This document shows positions 53,641 to 64,000 of a stretch of 64,000 nt of DNA, one piece after another. Position numbers and translations under genes: made by a program. Numbering within the stretch: the stretch's first letter is position 1; each line of letters opens with the position of its first letter. Source of the DNA: Armigeres subalbatus (Eukaryota; Arthropoda; Insecta; Diptera; Culicidae); the NCBI RefSeq assembly GCF_024139115.2, contig NW_026943225.1, positions 62,001-126,000 on the forward strand. The letters are read 5' to 3'. Below the pieces are notes generated by a model. It was not told the DNA's origin. It ran no database searches and saw only the letters and a list, made by a program, of their open reading frames with translations.

Positions 53641-54780
53641 GACGAGGTACGAGAATCCGTTTGGTCGAGGAGCTTCTTCTTGTGTTGTCGACTCATTTGT
53701 GGTACATCCACTATCCACATTTTGTTCATTCGTCCTTGGGATAATCCTTTTCAGGTGAGGTGTTTCGATGAAATATCTTCCCTGAGTGCGATGATTTCAA
53801 CGTTGCATCCGATCCAACTTTTAAACTACTTCTAATTCGTCTGTGTGGAAATTGCTCGACAACTTATTCTCCCTTAGCATTCTACGAGCCACTACCACCA
53901 TTTTATCGCATTTGGTTGAGAATGGCGCGATTATCAGATATTCAGCTCCCACCAGCTTCTGTTGGCGATCTCTGTCTTGAATCTCCTCAATGGCCCCTTT
54001 ATTAACTGAGAGAGATGGTAGCTTGTCCCGCAAATGCGTCCAAACATTAAAGCCGACGGGCAACTCCTGTTGTTGGTGTGGTGGAATTTTAAAGCAAAAG
54101 ATATGTCCTCAAGTCCCATCTCCAATCCGAGGTTTCGTTGATTTGACTTATTTGCAGGCGTTTATTCAAGCCTCTGTTAGCTCTTTCGCTCTTCGATAGC
54201 CTGCGGCCAATATGGTGTAGTTCTCAGCAGTTGAATGGCATGCTCCTTGCAGAATCGGTCTTAGCGCTTCACTTAGAATTGTGGCCCATTATCAGTCCGT
54301 CGTTTCCGGATGCCATACCTGCAAAAGTTTCATGGAATGCCTGAATCGTCAGTTTTGCTGTTATGTCTTTCATCACGATCACTTCGATAAATCGGCTGAA
54401 ATAATCAACTAGTACTAGTAGATTATGACCTATGGAAATGGTCCCATGAAATCAGCTGCGATGTGCACCCATGGTTTATCCGGCATAGTTGTTCACGTTA
54501 ATGGCTCTGGATGGTCTTGCGCTGAAACTAGAATACATTCACTGCAGCTTTTAGCAAACTTCTGCATCTTTATCCATCCTAGGCCACCATACCTTTTGTC
54601 GTAAACGTCTCTTCATAACGACGATACCTGGGTGTCCCTCGTCAACTCTAGGATGTAGCGTTGCGGTATTACTATTCGCTCAACCGCATCAAAATGTTCG
54701 ATACTCTACATAGTTCCAAGTTGTACGGCTTGAAGATTTTTGCTGGTCCTGTCAATCTTGATCATCTAGAGCTTTGATTT
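53641..54780 (-). pseudogene. Ty3/gypsy integrase (core to C-terminus)
   Basis: Minus-strand integrase of a Ty3/gypsy element. The order of motifs is HPGI-type zinc-finger remnant (RDTQVSS near 54640), WIKMQKFAKSCSECI (54590-54540), HIAADFMGPFP and LVLVDYFSRFIEVIVMK with the first catalytic Asp (54470-54370). A decayed TDNGxxF region follows, then CPSALMFGR (about 54050), and a C-terminal part RENKLSSNFHTDELEVV (53870-53820) with a VGSDATLKS-like tail. The second Asp and the Glu lie in frameshifted sequence. It is in the same orientation as, and directly upstream of, the copia RT. Confidence 0.8.
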
Positions 54781-57080
54781 ATTATTTATTTATTTAGTTT
54801 ACATCTAAACAGGTAACACTGAATCAACAATTTGACGCCAAAAACACGGTTCGAGGCCGCATCTCTCCATCCTCGGATACGCCCCACGCTCGCAAGTCGT
54901 TTTGCACCTGGTCTGCCATCTCGCTCGCTGCGCTCCACGCCGTCTCGTACCTGCGATCGGAAGCGAACACCATCTTTGCAGGGTTGGTCCGGCATTCTTG
55001 CAACATGTCCTGCCCATCGTACCCTTCCGGCTTTAGCTACCTTCTGGATACTGGGTTCGGCGTAGAGTTGGGCGAGCTCATGCATTCATCGCCGCCACAC
55101 ACCGTCTTCTTGCACACCGCCAAAGATGGTCCTGCACCGTCTCTGGAATACTCCGAGTGCTTGCAAGTCCTCCCCGAGCATTGTCCATGATTCATGTCCG
55201 TAGAGGACAACCGGTCTTATAAGCGTCTTGTACATGAACATTTGGTGCGGTGGCGAATCTTTTCGACCGCAGTTTCTTCTGGAGCCCGTAGTAGGCCTGA
55301 CTTCACAGATGTTCGCCTTCGTATTTCACGACTAACGTTGTTGTCAGCCGTTATAAGGATCCGAGGTAGACGAATTCCTCGACCACCTCGAAAGTATCCC
55401 CGTCTATCGTAACACTGCTTCCCAGGCGGGCCCTGTCGCGCCGGTTCCGCCCACAAGCATGTACTTTGTCTTTGACGCATTCACCACCAGTCCAACTTTG
55501 TTTCACGTTTCAGGCGGGTGTACATTCTGCCACCTTTGCAAATGTTCGGCCGACAATGTCCATGTCATCCGCGAAGCAAATAAATTGACTGGATCTTGAA
55601 AATCGTACCCCGGCTGTTACCGGCTCTCCGCATGACACCTTCTAGCGCAATGTTGAACAACAGGCACGAAAGTCCATCACCTTGTCTTAGTCCCCGGCGC
55701 GATTCGAACGAACTGGAGGTTCGCCCGAAATCTTCACACAGTTTTGCACACCATCCACCGTTGCTTTGATCAGTCTGGTAAGCTTCGCAGGGAAGCTGTT
55801 CTCGTCCATAATTTTCCATAGCTCTACGCGGTCTATACTGTCGTATGCCGCCGAAATCAATGAACATAGGTGTGGGACCTGGTATCAACGGAAATTTTGA
55901 AGGATTTGCCGTTCAGTAAAGATCTGGTCCGTTGTCGAACGACGTCAACAAATTCGACGATAACTTCCCATGAACTCATTCACTATTGGTCAGAGACGAG
56001 GGAGACTCTTAGGCGGCATTAAGGGTAGTGATCGCTCGAAAGTTCTCACACTCCAGCTTGTCGCTTTTCTTGTAGATGGGGCATGACCCTTCCTTTCCAC
56101 CTGCGGTAGCGTTCCCAGTTTCCCAGATTCTGACAATCAGTTTGTGCAGGCAAGTAACAAGCTTTTCGGCCCATCTTAATGAGTTCAGCCCGATATCATC
56201 CTTACCAGCGCTTTCTTTGTAATAAGTTGTTGGATGGCGTCCTTAACTTCCCTCAAGGTGGGGCTGGTTGGCTTCCATCGTCCGCAGAACTGACGTAGTC
56301 ATCTCCTCCGCTGCCTTGACTTTCACTGACTGTATTTCAGCGCCATTCAAATGTTCCTTGTAGTAGTGCTCCTTCCACCTTTCGATCACCACACGTTCGT
56401 CCGTCACGATACTCCCATCCTTATCCTTGCAATCCTGCTGGCGGCACGAAGCCTTTGAGGGATGCGTTTAGCTTCTGATAGAACTTTCGTGTTTCTTGAG
56501 AACGGCAGCGTTCCATCTCCTCGCACTCCACTTCTTCCAGGCGGCATTCTTTTCCTGAAAAGCGGTTCTGCTGTCTCTGCAGCAGTCTATAACATTCTCT
56601 TTGCCGGGTTCTTGCTGCAGCGTGCAGCACGACGCCCGCGCTGCGTCCTCCTCCAGAATCTGTCTGCACTCTTCGTCGAACCAATCGTTCCGTCGACTTC
56701 GTCCCAATACCCGACGTTGTTCTCCGCTGCGCGTTAATGGCTTTAACTGTTTTCCAGCAGTCCTCAAGAGGGCCCCATCGGCTCACCTCTTTCGGCAACG
56801 CCGAAGCTGCGCGCAGTGGCGTGAAATCAGGTTGCTTCAGTCGCTCTAGGTCGTACCGCGGCGGTCGCAGTACCGAACATTGTTGATGGCGTAGTTTTGG
56901 GCGCAGTTAAACCATCACCAGATAGTGGTCAGAGTCGGTGTTAGCGCCACGATATGTCCTGACGTCGATAATGTCGGAGAAGTTCCGTCCATCAATGAAC
57001 GTGGTCGATTTGTGATTCTGTCTGCAGGTCTCCAGGTTGTAACCTTTGGGTTCCAGGTTGATCTAACTGGCTCCTCCATC
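54781..57080 (-). pseudogene. RTE-like endonuclease-reverse transcriptase, 5' truncated
   Basis: Minus-strand remnant covering the end of the endonuclease to the 3' tail. IDGRNFSDIIDV and TDSDHYLV (about 57000-56920), then the linker EECRQILEEDAARA and QRQQNRFSGKE (56700-56560), EMERCRSQETRKFYQKLNAS, a PMFIDFGGIRQ block (55870) where FIDFKAAYD should be, and FESRRGLRQGDGLSCLLFN (55710-55650). ITADNNVSREIRRR (55350) and RVRWAGHVARMPDQP (55020-54980) follow. The 3' end is a TAAATAAATAAATAATAAA tail (54797-54778). The first catalytic Asp motif is altered and several frameshifts exist. It is the most complete member of this family in the window. Confidence 0.85.
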
Positions 57081-57191
57081 AATCCAAATAAAAATTTCCT
57101 TTCCTAAAAAGATAGAATCCACTAGCATTATAATGGGACAGTGATGATACATAGTGACTTGATGTGTACTCTAAACTTTTCTCACTTTCAG

Positions 57192-57284
57192 GCCACACTG
57201 TTCAGATAACCACGGTCAAAATGCATGTAACAACCGCTGGGCTAAACATGAAATATCCCTGCGAGTTCAAGTATCCTCCACTAG
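57192..57284 (+). CDS. candidate internal or first coding exon of an unknown host gene
   Basis: A 93-bp segment lies between a strong 3' splice site (TTTTCTCACTTTCAG at 57177-57191) and a consensus 5' splice site (CTAG then GTGAGT at 57285). One frame is open throughout and contains ATG at 57221, giving MHVTTAGLNMKYPCEFKYPP before the donor. Read through without splicing, the frame ends soon after (57324). I do not recognise the peptide. It could be a first coding exon with the ATG, or an internal exon. It is the only segment in the window whose signals look like a host gene. Confidence 0.35.
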
Positions 57285-57324
57285 GTGAGTCCGAGTCACA
57301 AGAAGCAACTGTTAAACTTCGGTA

Positions 57325-57889
57325 ACGAATTTTGATAGTCTCGTCTCCTTCACCAATCGTCGAGACTCCTTTCCAGGATCAGATCTCTGTTGAAAGTGAA
57401 ATTTGAAAGAAAAAGTACGTTTAAGGATTCGCGTAAATTGCCTTTAGAAGTGGAAGTGTTAATATAACCTTTGTGTTTCTTTGTTTAGCTGTTCTAAAAA
57501 ATTACAAAGAGTCAATTCATATCAATTGTCTAAATTGTTTTACTATAGAAAATAGGTAATATGGTGGTTCTTTGGTACTGTTGATAATGGGAAAGGTGAT
57601 GTGTAATAATGGTGCTAATCTGGTGGAAAGGTCCACAAAGGGCTTTTTTCTTCAGGTTTTCCGCAGAACTGCAAGACGGCTGAAAGACGGCAAGTGAGAA
57701 AGTGAAGTCGTTGAGAAGCCGCATTCCGGTATCGCCGTCAAAAGCCGCAGCCATTCCCCTGCGAGGTTACCATCCCACGTCTCGACTAGTTAACCGTCAG
57801 TAGCTGTTCGGAAAAGAATCCAGTTGTTACCAGCAAGATACTCCTAAAGATTCTGTCGTAGTGCTGTAGCGCTAAACGTTAGTTGTGGA
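57325..57889. other. no gene seen
   Basis: No supported feature; if the exon at 57192 is real this may be intron. Confidence 0.35.
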
Positions 57890-58427
57890 CCCCGCGTGGC
57901 ACTAACCGAAGCGAACCGCCGTGAAGACCTCTATCGCCGTAGACGCGCATCGCCGTCGCGTCAAGGAAGCCGAGTAGGATTGCGACGCCGCTGGGAAACG
58001 TGAGGACGCATATTCCACGCCCATCCAAGAAAGTACTTCAAGCCGTCGATCCTCATTTCCGCCGAGACGCCGAATCAGTTCATCGCAGACACCGCGGGAC
58101 GCTCTTCTACGCCCATCCAAGAAAGTGATTTAAGCCGCCAATACTCATCACCGCTCAGACAACGCCGGTCCGTCGCATGTCGCCGGGAAACTGGATGACG
58201 CCACCCACATCCTGCCAAGATAGTGCTGCGAGCTGCCGATCCGTATCACCGCCTAGACACCCCATCAATCGTCGCAGACGCCGCCGGAAACGTGGATGAC
58301 ACCAATTCCCACAACGGCCTAAATAGTCCTCTGAGCCGCCGACCCACATCACCGTCGGCGAACGAGAAGCATGTCCCTCAACAACCAGCCGCAACAAGCA
58401 TCAAATTAACACGCAAGTGCCATTGTA
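57890..58427 (-). repeat. GC-rich degenerate ~100-bp repeat, about 4 copies
   Basis: Recurring blocks CCATCCAAGAAAGT, AAGCCGCC and CATCACCG appear at about 58020, 58110, 58206 and 58313. On the minus strand they encode a repeated peptide theme (RRLGGNEDRRLEVLSW and GCLGGDTDRQLAALSW). It could be a decayed protein with repeats or a plain minisatellite. Confidence 0.55.
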
Positions 58428-58809
58428 CAGGCTTGTAAAATGTCATCTGCATGTCATTTGACTAATTTGTTCATAACTTTCTTCGAGGCCAAATTTACTT
58501 CAAAATTTTAGATGCACGCATAACGCTTGAGTAGTGCTATATTTTAGTCCAAAGGTACATTACTCTAAATATAACATCTGAGGCTGAGAATGAAATCTCT
58601 CCAAAATGTCACGTGTTTTGACATAATGTCATTTGAATGACATTTTGCCTCCAGCCCCAGATTACATATTTACAGCAATTTCTTGTTAGACAAAGTTGTA
58701 GCCACATTTAAGCGCTATAAGTTCGTTTACTTGATAGTTGATAGCTAACTACTGAAAAAGTTTTAGGAAAATTATGAAAAGAAAATGCAAATGACATTTT
58801 ACAACACTG
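58428..58809. mobile_element. MITE with TTGTAAAATGTCAT termini
   Basis: The ends CAGGCTTGTAAAATGTCAT and the complement of CAGTGTTGTAAAATGTCAT form ~23-bp imperfect inverted repeats. The interior is AT-rich with repeated AATGTCATTTG motifs. No clear duplication. Confidence 0.7.
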
Positions 58810-59109
58810 ATTCTCACCATATAATAAATTATAAAAAAAGATGCCTTAGTAGCTATTTTTGTTAAAGAAGCATAGCCCTGGTGATTTGCCTTTCCACTTC
58901 TTTATCGTTTTCGCTTCGTTTCGGGTCCAGAGGAACCAATAAATTGCGCTGGATTTCCTCAATCGAAGCCTTTTTCAAAGTTCCATGGTTTGTGGAGTGT
59001 GTTTGTTCAGGTAAGATCTGAGAAAGGTATATTTGACGTTTTTGCTTCGTTTCAAAGACTGGGATACAACAGGTGAACCGTTGAGGGTTCAAGTTCCAAG
59101 ACCCTGTGA

Positions 59110-59545
59110 TTGGTACTAGTTACGCTTTCCGTGAGCTGGCAAGTTATAAAGTGTACGATATGGAAGGCTGTTTTGGAAGTAGGCAGCAAAACCAATTTGA
59201 CGGAGCTCGATTTCGTTCGTCAGTCGAATAGTTGGTCTAAACTCCTCCTCTTGGCCAACCTGAGCGTTCAAATCTCCTATGATGATTTTGACGTCGTGGT
59301 TGGGCAGCTGTCGTATCACGTTCCAGCTGCGCGTAGAATGCGTCCTTATCATCATCAGTTCTTCCGGAGTGTGGGCTATGAAGTTGATTATGCTGAAGTT
59401 GAAGAACGGCCTTGAACCACACGATCACGCGCCTTTGATATCGCCCATCACTATGAAAGCTGTTCCCAGCTCGTGTGTTGCCCCAGCTCTGGTAGATGGT
59501 ATGATTACCTCTAAACGCTCGCATCATCAACGCTGACACCAAACC
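59110..59545 (-). pseudogene. RTE-like endonuclease fragment
   Basis: The minus frame reads DDDKDAFYAQLERD (about 59355) and then, in the next frame, NHDVKIIIGDLNAQVGQEEE (59300-59245), the catalytic GDxNAxxG block of apurinic endonucleases. This is followed by RPTIRLTNEIELRQIGFAAY. No RT remains. 58810-59110 upstream on this strand has an 76-codon frame that I do not recognise. Confidence 0.78.
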
Positions 59546-59889
59546 GCCTAAATTTCCGGAGGATCATTCCTTATTCCCGGTGGACCATGGTGCACAGTTT
59601 CATTAGAGTCCTCGCTGGCACTCGGACGATGATCAGCGCCCAAACATGGAGAACAGACGCTGTTGTGAGCCGACCTGACATGGAGAACAGACGCTCAGTA
59701 AGATTTGCACCATCGGAAAAACCCCCCTTCCCTGTCAGCATACGACCAAGCTCTCACCGGGTTGGTTATCCGATCTTCCCTGGTTTCGTATCCGGCCAGC
59801 ACCACGGGAAGGTAGGGATAGTAGTTTCTGCGTAAGAGGCTAAGGACCGCGAGATGGGGTCTATTTTATTCCTTCAGGTACGCGAAGTA
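59546..59889. other. no gene seen
   Basis: Contains a short direct repeat around ACATGGAGAACAGACGCT (about 59645 and 59680); otherwise nothing. Confidence 0.4.
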
Positions 59890-60380
59890 CCAATGGTACG
59901 CTTTACCCAGCATTTGCCGTGCCCTGCAAGCGTCAGTTATCTCCGATTTGGCTCGAATTTTGATCCTCTCAGGCTAATTGGAACTGTAACCGTTGCAGCA
60001 AATATAGTATTTGGTTTCAGCCAAAATATTCGTCCAAAGTTTCTGGAAACGAAGGTGTCTTGGGAAGAACCTCTGCAAAACGAACTTCGGGAGCAATGGG
60101 CCGAGTTTCGAATAAGTCTGTACAGGCTTGAATTCCTAGAAATCCCTAGGTGGATCGCACATTGAAAAACTGTCTTTCTGTTGAACTTTATTGTTTTTCT
60201 GCGATGTTTCGACGAAGGCCTACGGGCATGCATATATGTTCGGTGTACGCATTCGGATGGGATAATCACCACTAATCTGTTGGTAGCAAAATCTCTCCGC
60301 TAGCAGAGCTGGAAAGAAAAGGAAGCAGCTCACAATTCCTCGGCTAGAGTTGTCCTCCGCTGTGCTAGCAATACGTAACT
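59890..60380 (+). pseudogene. BEL/Pao polyprotein fragment
   Basis: Plus-strand frames match the conserved region between RT and RNase H of BEL/Pao elements. FDPLRLIGTVTVAANIVFGF (59950-60010) corresponds to the FDPLGLxxPVTV block, and VSWEEPLQNELREQWAEFR and LEIPRWI (60055-60155) to the WDEPLP...IPRW block. After a short interruption, PTGMHICSVYAF and LTIPRLELSSAVL (60220-60370) correspond to the A-YGAxVYxR and TIPRLELxAAxL blocks. Frameshifts occur at about 59950 and 60170. No LTR or integrase is seen nearby. Confidence 0.8.
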
Positions 60381-60414
60381 GAACGGTAAATGATCCTTCA
60401 AACTTTTGCATTAA

Positions 60415-60920
60415 TTGAGGTACCCCCTCTTGGAAGTAGGCTTCCAAGCCTTTTGAAAGAATAATTCCGAGCCCTTTGAAGTGAGGCTTCCGAGCCTCTT
60501 GAAAAAAGCTTCTGAATCTCTCGAAAGTAGGCTTCCGCAGCTTCTGATAAAAGGCTTCTTAGTCTCTTGAATGGCGGCTTTTGAGCCACTTAAAAGAAGG
60601 CGTTGTATCTTGAAAGGACGCTTCTGAGACTATTGATAGAAGAATTCCGAGCTTCTTGAAGGGAGGCTTCCGAGGCTCTTGAAAGGAGGCTTTCGAGCCT
60701 CTTAAAATGAGCCTTCCGTGCTTTTTGACAGAGGGCTTCTGTTCCTCTTAAAAGGAGGCTTCTGAGCCTCTTGATTCAAGAGTTGAATCAAGAGTATTGA
60801 AAGCAGCTTCTGAATAGCTTAAACATGCTTCCGCAACTATTGAGAAGAGGATTTTAAGCTTCTTGAATGGTGACCTGTGTGGTACTTAAAAGGAGGGTTC
60901 CTTTGCATCTTTAAGGGGAA
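60415..60920. repeat. degenerate ~30-bp tandem repeat
   Basis: Units of the form GGAGGCTTCCGAGCCTCTTGAA repeat about 15 times with strong drift. Each unit carries a small inverted motif AGGCTTCCGAGCCT. Confidence 0.75.
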
Positions 60921-61440
60921 GCTCAGTGGCGCGGCCGATAAAATGCACCTTGGCGCGCTTCCCGATTTTTTAGAATTTTTAGGAAAGGAATTTCAAAATT
61001 CTAAACAAATCACCTTCTTTGTTAGATCCTAAGGCTAAGTTACGTTGAAAAATATTTTTGATATATGAAAATTTGGGAAAACTGGACTCTCGACAAAATG
61101 GAAATTTTGACCGAAAAAAGTATCCCCGGACCGACTAGTTTTATGTTTGCACAACATTCTCGGCCAGATATACCAAATTTCCCGATGAAATTTTATATCC
61201 GTTGCATTCTGCTACTCACAACGATTCGATTGGTATATAAATTTTACCATATTCCATGGAAAATGTCGAAATTAGAAGCATTTTCCTGAAAGATTGTTGA
61301 AAATTTTCATCTCTCACCGCTGATCAACAACAGCGAACGATGACCTTGGACAGAGGCGAACGGGAGAAAACAAAGATAAAAAGAATTAGATTTGCTTTAT
61401 TGAAGTGATTTAGATTTTACACGATAAGAAGATAACAAAA
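60921..61440. other. no gene seen
   Basis: AT-rich; a 74-codon plus frame at 61065-61289 has no recognised motif. Confidence 0.4.
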
Positions 61441-64000
61441 ATGTTGTTCACTAGGACGACGGTCAAGCAGAGCAGCGTGTTCGTGGCTATTCTGTTGGAT
61501 TATTTTTGTGATTTACGAAAGTATTTCGGAGTGTTACGTTTCATTGCGCACCATATAGGAGATGAAGCAGAGCAGCGTGCTGGCGACTTTCAATTTGGTT
61601 GGTTTTTGAATTCTATCTGCGCGCCGAGAGTTCGCATTTTACGCATTGACAATTATTCAATTAGATTTCATGTTCTCAAAGTACACTGCGGCGGAAGTGA
61701 AGCAGAGCAGCGTGGTTGCGACTATTCAATTGGGTTGGTTTTTGTATTCTATCTGCGCGCCAAGAGTTCGCGTTTTACGCATTTTATCAATGCGCAATTC
61801 AATTAGATTTCATGTTCGTAAAGTACACTGCGGCGGAAGTGAAGCAAAGCAGCGTGGTTGCGACAATTCAATTGGGTTGTTTTTTGTATTCTATCTGCGC
61901 GCCAAGAGTTCGCGATTTACGCATTTTGTCAATGCGCAATTCAATTAGATTTCATGTTCGCAAAGTACACTGCGGCGGAAGTGAAGCAGAGCAGCGTGGT
62001 TGCGAATATTCAATTGGGTTGTTTTTTGTATTCTATCTGCGCGCCAAGAGTTCGCGATTTACGCATTTTGTCAATGCGCAATTCAATTAGATTTCATGTT
62101 CGCAAAGTACACTGCGGCGGAAGTGAAGCAGAGCAGCGTGGTTGCGAATATTCAATTGGGTTGTTTTTTATATTCTATCTGCGCGCCAAGAGTTCGCGAT
62201 TTACGCATTTTGTCAATGCGCAATTCAATTAGATTTCATGTTCGCAAAGTACACTGCGGCGGAAGTGAAGCAGAGCAGCGTGGTTGCGAATATTCAATTG
62301 GGTTGTTTTTTGTATTCTATCTGCGCGCCAAGAGTTCGCGATTTACGCATTTTGTCAATGCGCAATTCAATTAGATTTCATGTTCGCAAAGTACACTGCG
62401 GCGGAAGTGAAGCAGAGCAGCGTGGTTGCGACTATTCAATTGAGTTGGTTTTTGTATTCTATCTGCGCGCCAAGAGTTTGCATTTTAGGCATTGACAATT
62501 CATTTAGATTTCAGTACACTGCGGCGGAAGTGAAGCAGAGCAGCGTGGTTGCGAATATTCAATTGGGTTGTTTTTTGTATTCTATCTGCGCGCCAAGAGT
62601 TCGCGATTTACGCATTTTGTCAATGCGCAATTCAATGTTTTTTGTATTCTATCTGCGCGCCAAGAGTTCGCGATTTACGCATTTTGTCAATGCGCAATTC
62701 AATTAGATTTCATGTTCGCAAAGTACACTGCAGCGGAAGTGAAGCAAAGCAGCGTGGTTGCGACTATTCAATTGGGTTGGTTTTTGTATTCTATCTGCGC
62801 GCCAAGAGTTTGCATTTTAGGCATTGACAATTCAATTAGATTTCATGTTCGCAAAGTACACTGCGGCGGAAGTGAAGCAGAGCAACGTGGTTGCGAATAT
62901 TCAATTGGGTTGTTTTTTGTATTCTATCTGCGCGCCAAGAGTTCGCGATTTACGCATTTTGTCAATGCGCAATTCAATTAGATTTCATGTTCGCAAAGTA
63001 CACTGCGGCGGAAGTGAAGCAAAGCAGCGTGGTTGCGACTATTCAATTGGGTTGGTTTTTGTATTCTATCTGCGCGTTTTACGCATTTTATCAATGCGCA
63101 ATTCAATTAGATTTCATGTTCGTAAAGTACACTGCGGCGGAAGTGAAGCAAAGCAGCGTGGTTGCGACAATTCAATTGGGTTGTTTTTTGTATTCTATCT
63201 GCGCGCCAAGAGTTCGCGATTTACGCATTTTGTCAATGCGCAATTCAATTAGATTTCATGTTCGCAAAGTACACTGCGGCGGAAGTGAAGCAGAGCAGCG
63301 TGGTTGCGACTATTCAATTGGGTTGGTTTTTGTATTCTATCTGCGCGTTTTACGCATTTTATCAATGCGCAATTCAATTAGATTTCATGTTCGCAAAGTA
63401 CACTGCGGCGGAAGTGAAGCAGAGCAGCGTGGTTGCGAATATTCAATTGGGTTGTTTTTTGTATTCTATCTGCGCGCCAAGAGTTCGCGATTTACGCATT
63501 TTGTCAATGCGCAATTCAATTAGATTTCATGTTCGCAAAGTACACTGCGGCGGAAGTGAAGCAGAGCAGCGTGGTTGCGAATATTCAATTGGGTTGTTTT
63601 TTATATTCTATCTGCGCGCCAAGAGTTCGCGATTTACGCATTTTGTCAATGCGCAATTCAATTAGATTTCATGTTCGCAAAGTACACTGCGGCGGAAGTG
63701 AAGCAAAGCAGCGTGGTTGCGACTATTCAATTGGGTTGGTTTTTGTATTCTATCTGCGCGTTTTACGCATTTTATCAATGCGCAATTCAATTAGATTTCA
63801 TGTTCGCAAAGTACACTGCGGCGGAAGTGAAGCAGAGCAGCGTGGTTGCGAATATTCAATTGGGTTGTTTTTTGTATTCTATCTGCGCGCCAAGAGTTCG
63901 CGATTTACGCATTTTGTCAATGCGCAATTCAATTAGATTTCATGTTCGCAAAGTACACTGCGGCGGAAGTGAAGCAGAGCAGCGTGGTTGCGAATATTCA
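61441..64000 (+). repeat. 142-bp satellite array (truncated by window end)
   Basis: About 17 copies of a 142-bp unit (blocks TACACTGCGGCGGAAGTGAA, TTCAATTGGGTTG, TCTATCTGCGCGCCAAGAG, ATTTTGTCAATGCGCAATTC). Some units are 129 bp because a CCAAGAGTTCGCG segment is missing. The first units (61441-61690) are diverged, as expected at an array edge. Units carry diagnostic variants (GAATATTC, GACTATTC, GACAATTC) in recurring orders. Overlapping 117-210 codon frames start every 142 bp because the unit is open in all three plus frames except for one TAG; I treat them as artefacts. Confidence 0.92.

Noticed and set aside
61441..63936. Series of 117-210 codon frames (KQSSVVANIQLG... theme) starting every 142 bp
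   Set aside because: They are produced by a 142-bp satellite unit that is open in three frames apart from one stop; start and stop positions follow the period exactly.

Overview
The window looks like nuclear DNA from a culicine mosquito, most likely Aedes or a close relative. The basis is composition and repeat content, not a recognised host gene: a tRNA-derived SINE resembling the Aedes Feilai family, many RTE-like, R1/LOA-like and Jockey-like non-LTR retrotransposons, Ty3/gypsy, Ty1/copia and BEL/Pao fragments, Tc1/mariner elements, numerous MITEs and several satellites. There are no bacterial-type operons, rRNA genes or CRISPR arrays. Two runs of 25 N (20158-20182 and 41433-41457) mark assembly gaps. 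I found no intact protein-coding gene. One short segment (57192-57284) has good splice signals and could be a host exon.

Layout. 0.6-3.5 kb: an internally deleted R1/LOA-like element (minus) abutting an RTE-like 5' leader. 5.1-5.6 kb: Ty3/gypsy RT fragment. 6.1-7.5 kb: RTE-like 5' half (minus), split by a SINE with a clean target-site duplication. 7.7-8.95 kb: degenerate short-period repeat. 9.8-12.1 kb: RTE-like RT (plus), split by an 861-bp insertion with a 22-bp duplication. 14.5 kb: long-TIR MITE. 15.6-16.3 kb: ~91-bp minisatellite. 19.7-20.7 kb: mariner-type element. 20.9-22.5 kb: Jockey-like LINE broken by a MITE and ending in a foldback-like 17-bp array (22.5-23.4 kb). 24.4 and 29.1 kb: two TTAA-flanked MITEs; a degraded relative of the first lies at 40.5 kb. 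25.6-26.9 kb: Jockey/Juan-like RT (minus). 32.8-34.9 kb: RTE-like element with a MITE in it. 35.3-37.1 kb: large inverted-repeat locus. 40.8-42.6 kb: two further RTE-like 5' ends.

43.3-53.6 kb is a multi-layer nest. A minus-strand copia element carries a PIF/Harbinger-like MITE (52.3-52.7 kb) and a 5.6-kb segment bounded by Tc1-type IR/DR termini (46.6-52.2 kb) with a decayed DD34E transposase and two inverted satellite arrays. It also carries a small LTR element without coding capacity (43.4-46.1 kb) with near-identical LTRs, a 5-bp TSD, a polypurine tract and an array of hairpins. 53.6-54.8 kb is Ty3/gypsy integrase and 54.8-57.1 kb an RTE-like element, both minus. 57.9-58.4 kb: GC-rich minisatellite. 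58.4 kb: MITE. 59.1-59.5 kb: RTE endonuclease. 59.9-60.4 kb: BEL/Pao fragment. 60.4-60.9 kb: ~30-bp repeat. 61.4 kb to the window end: a 142-bp satellite array that continues off the edge.

Most coding remnants carry frameshifts. Paired repeats (the LTRs at 43.4/45.8 kb, satellite units, the two copies of the 24.4-kb MITE) differ mainly by one- or two-base indels, so some frameshifts may be assembly errors and not decay. The elements do not work together as a pathway; what links them is the order of nested insertions.
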